Shown here piece after piece: positions 26,801 to 36,941 of a stretch of 64,000 nucleotides of DNA; positions within the stretch are counted from its first letter, which is position 1, and each line of letters begins with the position of its first letter. This stretch comes from Chlamydoabsidia padenii (lineage: Eukaryota; Mucoromycota; Mucoromycetes; Mucorales; Cunninghamellaceae). Below the pieces are notes generated by a model. That model saw only the letters and a list, made by a program, of their open reading frames with translations. It did no database searches and was not told the origin of the DNA. The translations under genes were made by a program, and so were the position numbers. The stretch is from assembly GCA_025330725.1 (NCBI GenBank), contig JAIWND010000056.1:43693-107692 (forward strand). The letters run 5' to 3'.

Positions 26801-27590
26801 ACTGCTATGGAAAAATAAAGGATGCTATGATGGAGCGTCTAAAAACACATAAGGAGTGGTACCTGACAAACGGTGTTTTTATAGAGGACGATATCAACAA
26901 AATGAACGAGCTGCTCCTCAAACGTGGCTCGGTCTCACTCGAACACTGGTTTTACACGCCGGACTGTTGTCAGCTAGCAGCAGATACGTTTTTACATCCG
27001 ATCCACTTCCACTCCTCGTCTGGAGCGATGCTCTACTTACCTTTAACAAGCAACTCTTACTTTAAAAACAAGCCCGTCGTCCTTCACCTTCAAGCCAGTC
27101 ATATAACATTAATCAAATATCGACCTCGCTCCCAAGTTTCGCATCCAACAATTTACCCTCTATATGAAAACATCTGTCAACGTGCCAACATACCTAGTAG
27201 ACTTCCCCAATATACAAACAAGAAATAGCTATTTACACTTCTTTTTTTTTGGCACCAGTTTTGGTTTTTTTTCATAACCGCTGGATGCTTTCTTTTATAC
27301 ACCCTTTTTTTTTACTTATAGAACCCTCTTTGACTATCATCACCTTTTTTTATTTTTAACTCATAAATAAAACATAACTTACATTACTTATTGACTTTTT
27401 TGATTTATAAGCAAACTAATCTTCGTTAATTTTATTCTCTTCACTTTTATTCCTTCAACTTCACAATTGATACACCCACTTTCCACCGGTAATTCAACGT
27501 CCGACTTTTCTTAGGTCCTGCGCGAGACGTATTTTAAATTCCGTCTTGTTGTTTAGTCCTGTGGGAGTGGTCCTGCGCGGAGCATTCCCC
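23852..27590 (+). mobile_element. Complete Mutator-like element (MULE) with OTU-fusion transposase
   Basis: A 3739-bp element bounded by perfect terminal inverted repeats of 108 bp (23852-23959 and 27483-27590, beginning GGGGAATGCTCCGCGCAGGA) and an 8-bp duplication GTGTGAAC. It holds one uninterrupted five-exon gene with TATA and pyrimidine-rich leader sequence upstream (TATAAATAG near 24136-24145). Identity of the TIRs, an intact frame and an intact duplication point to recent, possibly autonomous, activity. The insertion lies between the divergent Osh and SurE genes and leaves only 51 bp between its right terminus and the SurE start codon. Confidence 0.93.
24244..27228 (+). CDS. MULE transposase with SWIM zinc finger and C-terminal OTU cysteine protease domain (884 aa)
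   Basis: Exons 24244-25469, 25547-25766, 25853-26189, 26281-26581 and 26658-27228 splice in frame to 884 codons. The order of domains is as follows. An N-terminal FAR1-like DNA-binding part has GRIGCPVNFFFY...ELEHNHPM. The MULE DDE core shows the first Asp in VVVVDATYKTNQ and the second region FVTDQAQALINA, followed by CYVHLMKNMK. The SWIM finger is CTCSLRHAFLLPCRH. A Lys-rich linker leads to an OTU domain, with ADGNCGFRSLAMAL carrying the catalytic Asp-Gly-Asn-Cys and a later SHITLIKYRP supplying the His. OTU proteases remove ubiquitin-like modifiers; plant MULEs are known to have captured Ulp1-type or OTU-type proteases. Why the transposase needs one is unknown. All key residues are present. 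Confidence 0.9.
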
Positions 27591-27598
27591 GTGTGAAC
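27591..27598. repeat. Target-site duplication, right copy (GTGTGAAC)
   Basis: Right-hand copy of the MULE duplication, directly after the terminal CCCC. Its distance to the SurE ATG (27642) is 43 bases. Confidence 0.9.
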
Positions 27599-27641
27599 CC
27601 CCCCCCTCCCCCTTTCATCTTCATTTTCTTTACTTTCTGTC

Positions 27642-28966
27642 ATGCCTCTGCGAGTCTTGATTTGTAATGACGATGGTAATAACCCACTCTTCTCTAACTA
27701 GTTGGTGTTATCCCTACTAATCTCTAATCATGCTCTTTTTTTTTTTTTTGATAGGACCACCTCATCAAGAAGAATCACCCTTTATTATGCCATTTATAGA
27801 ATACCTCGAGCAACAAGGGTGGCAGGTCACGTAAAGTTGCTACACCTACAAACTCTTTAATAATTACTAACATGTATCCATCTTTGATAGTGCCTGTCTT
27901 CCAAATAGTCAAAAGTCTTGGATTGGTAAATCATTAATGATCAGGGACAAAATTAGTGTCTCCTATTATCATCGCGATACCAAAGACATCTCCCACCAAC
28001 AACGTCACCACTCGGATCTAACCTTGGTAAACAAAAAAAGAATATACTCTTCTTTCTAACAAACTGACTTGATCTTTTTTTCCTAGTTAAATGGTACCCC
28101 TGCAACTTGTGTGAATATTGCATTGTATCATTTATTTAAACATCAAACTTTTGATCTTGTCCTTGTTGGGCCTAATTTTGGCCGAAACACAGCAACGTAA
28201 GTCATGATGGGTGGACTAGAGTGGTAATGACTGTTTTTTTTCTTACTATATAGGATATTTACACTGGCATCAGGAACGATTGGTGGTGCATTGTAAAGTG
28301 GGTTACCATGACCAACTTTTCCCTCCCTTTCCGTACTCACCTTTTATATACGTAGGGAAGCCACCATGTGTGGGAGAAAGTCAATCGCACTGTCCTTTCC
28401 CTTTTACTCACGGGATTTCAGTCCAGCTGCTATTCAGAATGCTTGTGTGATGGGTATAAAAGGCACCAGATGAAAACCTGACCCAACCTTAAAAAAAACC
28501 CTCTTCTTTTTTTTTTTTTTTTTTTTTTGATAGCTACCAAGGTGATTCTACAACTCGTTGAAAAGAACCAATGGCCTGATTATGGATTATTCAACATCAA
28601 TGTTCCTTTAATCGAAACCAATGATTGTCCGGTCTATTTAACTAGATTCCATCAAGCACATTATGGTAGTTTATTTAAACCTTTGGTCCAACTGGATGCC
28701 ACAGGCCCTTTGTTTAGGTTTGCACCTGATATTAAAGCTATGAGCCATCCAGATGGTGCAGTGGCTGGAACGGATACATGGACTTTACAACAAAAATGTA
28801 TCTCTGGTAAGGGTTGAATATAAAAAAAGAAGGTAGGGAACATGTTACTGATTCAAATAAAAAAAAAATGTTTATTATTGTTAATCTAGTGACACCGATG
28901 GTAGCTTCTTATGCTGTAGCTAGTTTAGATATAGATTATGGGGTAGAATTGTGTAATAAACTTTGA
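27642..28966 (+). CDS. SurE-like 5'/3'-nucleotidase (survival protein SurE family)
   Basis: Predicted metal-dependent phosphatase acting on nucleoside monophosphates. The start exon encodes MPLRVLICNDDG, giving the N-terminal Asp-Asp metal ligands of SurE. Later exons provide LNGTPATCVNIALYHL, LVGPNFGRN (the SxPNxGxN-like metal/phosphate loop), SGTIGGALEATM, ALSFPFY and NINVPL, all in the family order. The last short exon encodes VTPMVASYAVASLDIDYGVELCNKL, ending TGA at 28964-28966. There are seven or so exons with short introns. Fungal members include the SurE half of yeast Pby1. No tubulin-tyrosine-ligase-like half is seen here. The MULE insertion immediately upstream may have changed its promoter. 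Confidence 0.85.
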
Positions 28967-29291
28967 TTGTTTTTATTTGTCTTCGTTGTTGTCTTACGAA
29001 CTATATATAAATTGATTGTATGGTTTCGCAGGTGATTGGAACTCATCGCTTAGCTTATTGCTTGACGATAACCATCACTTGATTATGGACTTTTTAAGAT
29101 TATCATTATTTGCAGTATAGAAAGACAATAGAATGGTTGACAATGTATTGATTTGGACACTGTCATGATAGACAATGAATGGAGTTGAGGTTTAACCCCC
29201 GACGCACGATATCCAAAGAAAAGTATATAAAAGAGAAAGATACTGATCTCCCCATGACGCCTTGTATACTGACTCTTTTTTCTTTCCAATA
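28967..29291. other. Short intergenic region with TATA for secreted peptide gene
   Basis: About 325 bases between the SurE stop and the next small gene. A TATA-like AGTATATAAAAG at 29222-29233 lies about 60 bases upstream of the ATG at 29292, a plausible core promoter. Confidence 0.45.
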
Positions 29292-29492
29292 ATGAATTTA
29301 CTGTTTACTATCACATTTACCTTGATGATGGTGACCTTCACCTTGGCCGCCCCTGTCAAAAGAGACAATCCTCCCTCTGGTTTTTTCAAACGCTCGCTGA
29401 CCTCCATTTTCGATGAACAACGTCAACAGGCTGGTATTCCGCCTTTTTCCCATGTCACCAGTGGTGGATCTGGATTGATAGATATTAATTAG
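29292..29492 (+). CDS. Small secreted peptide precursor (66 aa)
   Basis: The ATG at 29292 opens a signal peptide (MNLLFTITFTLMMVTFTLAAP) directly followed by VKR, then SGFFKR: two dibasic sites 11 residues apart. Kex2-type processing would release a short peptide plus a C-terminal segment ending GSGLIDIN. There is no cysteine and no family hit by eye. It is single exon with a TATA about 60 bases upstream. The overall plan (signal, AP, KR, FF motif) parallels the minus-strand 79-aa precursor at 21127-21366, so the two may be distant paralogues. Confidence 0.6.
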   Translation: MNLLFTITFTLMMVTFTLAAPVKRDNPPSGFFKRSLTSIFDEQRQQAGIPPFSHVTSGGSGLIDIN

Positions 29493-29579
29493 AGACTAGA
29501 CTTTACTTTTTTCCCCACAAATAAACCGCTTTCTAAAAAGTACCATCAAACCCACACGTCCAGGAGAATTGGGAAATAC

Positions 29580-30105
29580 TTATCTGCAGTAAATGGTGTC
29601 AAGGAAACAGGGGAATCTGTCCAAATCAGCACCAAAACTGATCAGGATTTTTGAGACATCATTTTTTTGATAATCTGATTCAACAAAGCTCATATAAATA
29701 CAAAATAAACCCCCTTTTTTATTGAGATAATAACATAATCTATACTGATAATAATCTATACTAAGCCTAATCAAAGCTGACAGTTTACCTTTGTTTCGTC
29801 GAATCAAGAAAAGGATTTGAAATACTGTCCCAATTTAACATCATTTGTTGCATCATCCGAATCCCATATTCCACTTGTGAGGGGCCCGCCGAATTGCAAA
29901 ATGTCCGCGATCTTGTCAAGACAGCCTTTTCCATATTGTCGTACTTTTCTTGAGCGTTTAAAAGAATGGCCTTGTTCAGCTCTACCTGTGCTGCTTGATT
30001 GTTATTACTACTGCTGTTATTGTGTATAGCCAAAGAAAAACTGGTGTTGAATTTCCTTGTATAATACGCTATCTTGATTCTTCACGCTAAATAAAAGATA
30101 TGTTT
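29580..30105 (-). pseudogene. Possible two-exon gene fragment (hypothetical)
   Basis: Two exons splice in frame. One at about 29790-30090 encodes a polar, helical segment (VELNKAILLNAQEKYDNMEKAV, VEYGIRMMQQMMLNWDSIS). The short terminal exon (acceptor near 29640) encodes SFGADLDRFPCFLDTIYCR then TAA at 29580. Open frame extends upstream to an acceptor-like TTTATTTAG near 30091, but no ATG start is visible, so the 5' part is missing or in an unseen exon. I do not recognise a family. Confidence 0.3.
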
Positions 30106-30284
30106 GCATACTCCACAATCACAGTTCAGACTATACCATTTATAAAGTTTCAAAGTATAAGACTTTGAATCATCTTGTGTGTCAAGACAAATACAGTGCT
30201 ATAAACCCAAACCTTTCTTGGTCTGCCCAACTTGTGCACCTTTAATTTGTCAAGATGTGATTCGATGTAGTTGTTGGTACGTTT

Positions 30285-30446
30285 AGTAGTGGTGGTTTAT
30301 GTAAATAAAGACTGTATGGATACTGAGTCAAAGGTGTGGGTCAAGTTTATTAGATAAAAATGAGAGAGAGAAGAAGAACAGTAATACAAAAACTACTCCC
30401 CGGATATAACAACAGGGCTGCAGGCAGAGGGACTGCTCTAGAGTCC
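30285..30446 (-). repeat. LTR-F fragment
   Basis: A roughly 150-base segment repeated with high identity at 62529-62672 in the same orientation. Read on the minus strand it holds an AATAAA-like signal region and ends CCACCACTA, resembling a 3' LTR end. Copy 1 has a short insertion near 30420 relative to copy 2. It marks the left border of the transposon-rich region. Confidence 0.55.
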
Positions 30447-30599
30447 TAAAGGAAGACGAAATATGTGTATTAGCCCCCCTCCCCCCAAAGTTCATATAGA
30501 TCATAGATCTTTTTCTTCTTACCATTTACCAAGCTTTTAAACATAACACTTTTTTTTTTCCCTTCAAAGCAATATAAAACCTTTCTTGGCGTATGTTGG

Positions 30600-31780
30600 C
30601 TTCTTCCTGTGTTTTTAAAAAAAGGCATATTGTTAAACTTTTTTCTTTTTGGTACATTAAAAGTAGTTACGTTTTCTTCATAATCTTCGCCTTCTTCTTC
30701 ATCGCTGCATCCGCCACTTTAAACTTGGACAGCTGTGATTTTCTTTGAGTTTTGCTTTTTCGTCTTGTTCAACTTGAGGAGAAATGGGAGGACATTGGCA
30801 AATGTTGTAAGTTTTTGTTGATAGCGTTATGTATCCCTTCCAAACTTGTCGTCCACCATCCTATAAAAAAAAAGCATAAAACCAGTTAAATAGGGTGCTG
30901 TATGCAAGCAGTATAATGTCATGTCATATTTCATTACCTTTTCAAAAAGTTCTTGACTGCAACACCTTTATCATTAGTAAACTTTATGGGCAAAGTTACC
31001 TTGAGCACCATCAATGCCATTTTGAGTAGTAATAAGGCACATGATCTTGAAGAATTGTTCCGCATTTACCCCATCGTTCCATAGTGACAAATTATCGACA
31101 AGTGTTGGACTTTAGGTTTTTATTGAGATGAATGTGATTGGGAGCAGGAACCACAGACTCAATGGAAGAGACAAGAGATTGTTCTTGATCGGTAATGAAA
31201 AGGGCAGACAACCAGTTTCCAGCCATGTTGACCATCTTGGAAAGCTGTTCCCATGCCCAGGTATCTTTTTTTGTGATACAAGCACCGGCAATAGCAAAGA
31301 TGGATAGTATCTTGTTGTCGCAGCCAACATTGTACACACCTACCATGTTAACAAAAGGCAGATTCATCTTGATTCGTCTTGTACGTAGCATCCACGGCCA
31401 CCACTTTGTTTGAATGTTCTTGCCAATTGTATGCATTTTTGGTTGATGAAGAAGTCGCCAAAGGTTCGTATCCACTAAGCCACCAAATTTTAATAGTTAT
31501 GAGATTCCAGGTACTTGATAAATGTTTTCATAATCCCACTTTTTCTTTCCATTGTCCAGTTCAAGGAATCGTCGCTGATTGATGTTTGACAATGTCTTTT
31601 TGCAACCAAGTGACGTCCATTGTAAGTGTTGTTATTGTTGAGTTGTTGATTCGAAGATAAATGGAGCAACGAGAAAATAAAAATTGGCAAAGGTTTCCGA
31701 GAACCCCCCCCCAGCGTTCTATACTTTACTCCAAAATTAGGGCTTGGATCAATACCAATACAGTACCTTATCAAAACAAG
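30600..31780 (-). pseudogene. Degenerate relative of the OTU-MULE transposase
   Basis: The minus strand shows diverged matches to the intact transposase at 24244, in the same order: TFIKYLESHNY (intact: NYLEANGYE), LPFVNMVGVYNVGCDNKILSIFAIAGA, MEQL-like WEQLSKMV, FITDQEQSL, and KFTNDKGVAVKNFLK next to an intron at the same position as the intact gene's first intron. Stops and frameshifts interrupt it. Sequence beyond the intron (30600-30850) is Lys/Arg-rich, and no OTU motif is found. This is an old, inactivated copy of the same MULE lineage. Confidence 0.65.
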
Positions 31781-31888
31781 CTCACTTTACTATTGATACA
31801 TACATATTGATCAATACCAGGTATTGAGTTGTGTTTCTCAATAGTTTATCAATATCAATACTAAATGCCGAGCCCTACTTGAAGGTTG

Positions 31889-32272
31889 TTAATGAGACAA
31901 AAGGCATACATTTTCTCCGTCGAATGCATACGGACTGTTTCGTTTGATAAATGGTATGACGATCCTAACGCATGAATTTGACATATTTCTATTTTTAGTA
32001 ACTCCGTCGATCACTGAAAAAACTCTTACCTTATCTGTATGTGGATCAGATATGACATTGATATTGGTGTCAATCTTGACAATCAAATAAGCAATTGGGT
32101 AGCCAGAGCCATATACATTTGTAACAACACCGAAGAGCTCGAAACCAGCACGATTCGTTTTGTACGTTGAATGGACATGGTAATCTGTAACCTGGTCACT
32201 TTGGACAAGAATCTCAAAAAAGTCAGTTTTGAACCCCAAATATTTTACATCAGCAGTGCCTCTAAAGATCAA
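31889..32272 (-). pseudogene. MULE transposase fragment (SWIM-type lineage)
   Basis: The frame contains YKTNRAGFELFGVVTNVYGSGYPIAYLIV, the typical core that follows the first catalytic Asp of MULE transposases. Where D-S/A-T is expected the sequence reads VHSTYKTN, so the first catalytic Asp is replaced by His. It belongs to a lineage different from the OTU element (FGVVTN...PIAYLI versus FVNMVGV...). Both ends are lost. LTR-B1 lies about 220 bp away. Confidence 0.6.
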
Positions 32273-32495
32273 TAACAGTGCATTAACATTAAGTACAACA
32301 ATAGATTAAATAAGTTTATTATTAAAAATTGACAAAGTATCCACACTAAAATATCTATATTATATACTATACTATAATCTATCTAGTCATCCACCACACC
32401 CAGGGCCATTTTCCACGGAGTCCTTCACCAGACCCATTACCGTTGCTTACCTCTTTACAGTCCAAGTCTTCACTTAGCGATTCCACCAACGTACG

Positions 32496-33004
32496 TGAAG
32501 AAGTATGTAGGGTAGGGAAGAACACAAAAATAAACGAGAACTGTTATTACCCTTTATTTTTATGTTGTTAAAGAATGAATAATAAAAAGTGATGAACATA
32601 ATAGAGAAGACAAACTACTGCTGCTTATATAGGCGTTGATAAATTTCTAACTGGCTAACATGGCACCAATGGAAAGATGCATAGATCCCATAGATCTGAC
32701 TGCTGTTCCTCTTCGTTGAAGGAAACTTTTTAATTGGTAAAAGATTGTACCAAAGATCTTAATTGTGAAGAAGAAAAGAAGAAGTAGTATTTAATAGGTT
32801 TGGTTTCATATCATCGATTACTAAACGCGATCGTACCTTGAAAGGTCTCCTGACTCCTTTTTTTCTGGGAGCGGAAGTTAAATCATCATTACTCATGCTA
32901 CCTTAAGTATGTGAGACTTTATTTGAGGGTCAGATTTTTTATTTCTAGTCGTCAAGTTTCATAGAAGCTAATTTCACAGTTGGGTAGTAATGCCTGATAC
33001 GACA
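32496..33004 (-). repeat. Solo LTR, family B, copy 1
   Basis: A 509-bp LTR reading on the minus strand from TGTCGTATCAGGCATT to ATACTTC(TT)CA-type end. It contains a promoter/poly-A-like region and matches copies at 45669-46546 (interrupted) and 57889-58315. No matching 5-bp duplication is seen at the edges. It cuts the end of the conserved minus-strand ORF at 33005-34657. Confidence 0.75.
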
Positions 33005-34657
33005 ACCAGTTTTGACAGATCATCCAATGATCTCGGTATCTGGACTGTGGTCAATTCACGCATAACATAGAGACCAGTTGCAAGCAAAACAAAGAGATAG
33101 AATGTAATTGTGCGGCCAATCACCTGTATACCTAAAATACCTTCCTTATTCCGTTCATTGAGACCATTCTTGCAAAACATACCAATTCGTAATAGATATT
33201 TGCAAACCAAATAATTGCTATTCCCATGGTGCGTCGATTTCGCTTCTCCAAAGCCACTGTCGTATCCGGCATTGTTTATTTTTTATTTTTATTGATTGAT
33301 TACATAAAGTAATCAAGTCAAGTTTTTTATTTTTTACTTTTGAAGAGATGATCGACATATGTCAAGACCCTGACAGTCGATCAATCACGTTTTTATTTTT
33401 TTATGATCGGGATTCAAATATCCAGATCAGTTTTTTTTATTTTGGAATCGTAATTTACTTTGTGAACACAAGAAAGAGACCAGCCAACCAGGATTCGTAT
33501 ATCGAATAAATGAAGCTGTGTCATCATTAATCTTTTTTTCTTTTTTAACAAGTGTGTTGGTAATCTGATATTTCTTTTTTCTTTACTCTTATTTTTATAA
33601 TAAAAGGTTACTTTTCAAACTCGTATTCCATATACTATATACATATCACACCAACACCACAGCCACAGTCCATGTTCCAATTCGAGCCAAGCACACGAGA
33701 GATACAAAGGTCAGAGCGGGTCGTCAAGAAGTCAGCATTTTTCCGAGCATCTGAAGTAGCTTCATTTGTCCAGCGGAGATATGAGCCACTGTCCAGATCG
33801 TCAAACAGTCCAGAGAGAAATGGGTCGATGTACCCGGTTGTGAGTTCGTATTCATTGATAGTTTTTTGAAGTGGAATACGAGGCAGCTTTCCAATCAAAT
33901 TAAGGACACCTTTTCTAAACTTGCTTTGATGTATCGGAAGATCCAAACCCAGGAGACAGATGACTGCTTGGTCGCGAGTAGTTTCTTCGATGGTGAGATC
34001 TTCAAGAATATCAATCATGCCGGTTATCGTTATCATGTCCCTCCTAGGCCTCTTGATGGTGTATATATTGTCTATATGATCAGTAGTGGCTTAAAGGTTG
34101 TAGGTCGTTGGGGTATTGATTGTGAGGCAAGAATAATATAGAGATGAAGGTGATTTTCGAGAGGCAGTTTTCATTTGTGGGTACCAATCGACATCTGAAC
34201 GTGGTGGAAGGCAACTATCGCATCAAAGATATTTTTCACCATAAGATGATCATCGTGGCCTGGCGGCCGAAATGAGAGGTGTCGATTGTGACGATTGCAC
34301 TGATAACGTGTCGGAATGGTGATCAATATAATGTGTCTTTAGCTCCACGACATTAGCATAATGGGCGACGCAGGCAGGGCAACCAATGTGCGTCGCGACG
34401 GTGGGGTGATCAGTCGGGGTCTTCACTAAAGGTGACATCTTCATTGTTGTAGCGCCGGACTCCAGTTTCTCCTTCTGGTAATTCAATGCCATGGTGCCGT
34501 GGATGATTTCGCACTGATTGTGATTTGATAAACAAAGTACGACATTCAAAACAACGATGTTCAATCCTAACAAGCTGTCAGGACCGGCCCCGTCTAGAAG
34601 AACGGAGTCGATTCAATTAACGAAGGTAGAGGAGACGGGGGTTTGGTTTGTGGACAT
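33005..34657 (-). pseudogene. Broken gene of a repeated fungal ORF family (unrecognised), split by a solo LTR
   Basis: The minus-strand coding remnants are MSTNQTPVSSTFVN then an in-frame TGA (about 34613), a C2H2-like segment GCPACVAHYANVVELKTHYIDHH (about 34300-34360), a block around TTGYIDPFLSGLFDDLDSGSYLRWTNE, and, across LTR-D1, a block around CKYLLRIGMFCKNGLNERNKEGILGIQVIGRT. The two last blocks become continuous when the LTR and one 5-bp duplication are removed. A TATA (TATAAATA, 34747-34754) lies about 93 bp upstream of the ATG. I do not recognise a function; the pattern suggests a multicopy, possibly transposon-linked family. Confidence 0.5.
33258..33661 (+). repeat. Solo LTR, family D, copy 1
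   Basis: A 404-bp solo LTR, TGTCGTATCCGGCATT to CACCAACACCACA, flanked by an exact 5-bp duplication GCCAC (33253-33257 and 33662-33666). Related copies are at 35031-35435 and 43483-43837. No internal retrotransposon sequence remains, consistent with LTR-LTR recombination. Confidence 0.9.
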
Positions 34658-35030
34658 GGTTCTAAGGTTTGGAGAGTAACAAGTAAAGAGCAGGTATTTA
34701 TTGTGTTGTCAGGATACAGATCAAAATGGAAGGGGAAAAGGTGGGGTATTTATACTAGTTCTGCGATCTAATAAAAAAGGTTGATGGAAAGTTCAAGATG
34801 GAAGTAATAGGTCAAGTGGTCGTGGCGCAGATGGATGATCATTGCAGATCGTTTCAGGAATGTTAATCAGGTGGTCCAAGCGCAGTAATAAGAAGATAAT
34901 TAGATCATGTGGTACAATGAGAAATAAATCGGATCAAGTGATTAAGGTTTGACAGATGTCTTGATTTGGCGAGATCGGGTCATCACACAAGCATTGGCTC
35001 TTTGGACATAGTAACTAAAATGTTCTGAGA
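34658..35030. other. Upstream region of the broken ORF, up to LTR-D2
   Basis: Holds the TATA-bearing upstream region of the minus-strand broken gene and about 200 bases of unique-looking sequence. No reading frame supported. Confidence 0.35.
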
Positions 35031-35435
35031 TGTCGTATCCGGCATTGTTTATTTTTTATTTTTATTGATTGATTACATAAAGTAATCAAGTCAAGTTTTT
35101 TATTTTTTATTTTTGAAGAGATGATGACATATGTCAAGACCCTGACAGTCGATCAATCACGTTTTTATTTTTTTTATGATCGGGATTCAAATATCCAGAT
35201 CAGTTTTTTTATATTTTGGAATTGTAATTTATTTTGTGAACACAAGAAAGAGACCAGCCAACCAGGATTCGTATATCGAAAGAAATGAAGCTGTGTCATC
35301 ATTACTCTTTTTTCTTTTTTAACAAGTGTGTTGGTAATCTGATATTTCTTTTTTCTTTACTCTTATTTTTATAATAAAAGGTTACTTTTCAAACTCGTAT
35401 TCCATATACTATATATATATCACACCAACACCACA
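35031..35435 (+). repeat. Solo LTR, family D, copy 2
   Basis: 405 bp, close match to LTR-D1 from TGTCGTATCCGG to ACCAACACCACA. The flanks (TGAGA left, ATTCT right) do not match, so either the duplication has decayed or the copy arose by inter-element recombination. Confidence 0.85.
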
Positions 35436-35563
35436 ATTCTGATGACTACGGTAGCTGCGGTTGGATGCATGAAGAGTAAGAAGAGAAAGAGAATGGCGAA
35501 GTAAACTGTCGTAGTAATCCAAAATAGGTTATCGGTAATTGTAATCAATTTCCAATCGTCACA

Positions 35564-35614
35564 AGGACCTAAGAAAAGTCGGACGTTGAATTACCGGTGG
35601 GAAGGGCCTGTGAC
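35564..35614 (+). repeat. 51-bp MULE 5'-end fragment
   Basis: Matches bases 23923-23973 of the intact OTU-MULE (inner TIR plus 14 bp beyond it). Downstream sequence differs but also has a TATA (CAGTATAAATAGC) and an AATAAAGA(T/C)TATC-like leader, as in the MULE. This suggests the promoter of a related element. Confidence 0.7.
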
Positions 35615-35898
35615 TTCTGATTGGTCAACAAGAAATTCCTATTCCTAGACCGGGACAGCCCTCTCTCTTTTTTGGCTTTCGCTCTTCTTCCCTCTTTATC
35701 CACATTCACTTAGCATACTTCTTATTGGTACTTATACTTATCTCCATATATATCATATCTCCTTCTTCTCAGTATAAATAGCTAAACGTTGAACAATGAA
35801 TAAAGACTTATCTTACTCTAACTGCAAAAACCTGACTTGTATAGTCTTTTACTAACTCTCACAAAACCCCTATATTACATTGGTGGAGAACCTAAACT

Positions 35899-36393
35899 AT
35901 GTCTGAACACACCGCCCTCCATGCCATCGCTTCAGGAGAAAATGTTCCAACCGTATTGCAAGAACATGTTACTCCGGCAGAATTTCGTCCTTTGGATCCA
36001 AACGCTCCTGCTTCAGTTCCTGACGAAGCTACCATTCGTCGCGCGGTAATTCGTTGGCGGGAACTCTATGATGAAATAATCCGTTATGGAAATGGTGGAC
36101 GGCATAGCTTGGTAGTCGAACGTGACGATTTGGTGGCTCGGGTGCACAGTATCTCTAGCAACTTGCAATTCTTGCCTATGGACGCAGTGGTGGCTCTGGA
36201 ACCTATGCTTCAACAACAACGCACAAGGATCAACACCATTGAACAGGACCTGATTAAACTGGATCAGTCGGTGACACCTACGCGGGAAAACATCAAGCTC
36301 GAACTCACGTACTTGTTTGAAAAGGACCTGCTTCTGCCTCAACTCCAAGCTTTAAATTGGCCCACGTGTAGAATATGGGTTTTTGTAGAATGA
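35899..36393 (+). pseudogene. Truncated helical ORF (gag-like or MULE-accessory), 3' end replaced by LTR-A1
   Basis: The ATG at 35899 follows a TATA (about 35773) and a leader reading ACATTGGTGGAGAACC. The first about 154 residues are polar and helical (RRAVIRWRELYDEIIRY, RINTIEQDLIKLDQ, predicted coiled coil), the look of a retrotransposon Gag N terminus. After TTT AAA TTG GCC CAC G the frame runs into LTR-A1 and stops. No zinc knuckle, protease or reverse transcriptase follows. Gag identity is inference. The MULE-like sequence just upstream leaves a transposon accessory protein as an alternative. Confidence 0.45.
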
Positions 36394-36941
36394 AAATGGA
36401 TGTATGTAAAATAAAAAATAAAGACAAGTACGGTGAGAATCCTTCCTAGCCTTTATTTGTGAAGAGTAAAAGTAGATGAAGAAAAATATGTTGACGGGAG
36501 AAGAGAACTATTTATACATGTATGTGATTTTATGGGACGAGTAGTAAGGACCAATTGCAATCATTAATTGATCATGAAGTTACGATGGAAAGTTTCTTTT
36601 GATGTGATGTATCATGGAAAGAATCGTTCTGTCTTGTAATGGTGTGATACGGTGTTTGTATTGAAACCCCGCATGACAGAACGTTCTTTTTCTTTTTTCT
36701 TTTTTTCTCTTTGTTAAATGACCGTTCCATTATTACTTTCATGATCATATCATACCATATGAATAGATCATGATGTTTCTCTTTCTATAATCATTTAACT
36801 TGTGAGTTTTTTGTTCATACGATCGGAGACAGACTGACTGTGTCGATCGTCAATCTCTTTTATATTTTAAATCCCGCTTTGAGGCATGATGCTTCGGGGC
36901 GGGCTTTATCTTTTATTAATTGAATTTTGCATGATACGACA
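36367..36941 (-). repeat. Solo LTR, family A, copy 1
   Basis: 575-bp LTR on the minus strand, TGTCGTATCATGC...TTCTACA. Its 3' 330 bp match 58486-58840 and a short internal stretch matches 62743-62812. The flanks CCACG and ATGGC are not a duplication. It truncates the helical ORF at 35899. Confidence 0.75.

Noticed and set aside
35031..35435. Target-site duplication for LTR-D2 (TTCTGA near both ends)
   Set aside because: The TTCTGA copies are not adjacent to the LTR termini, so they are not a duplication.
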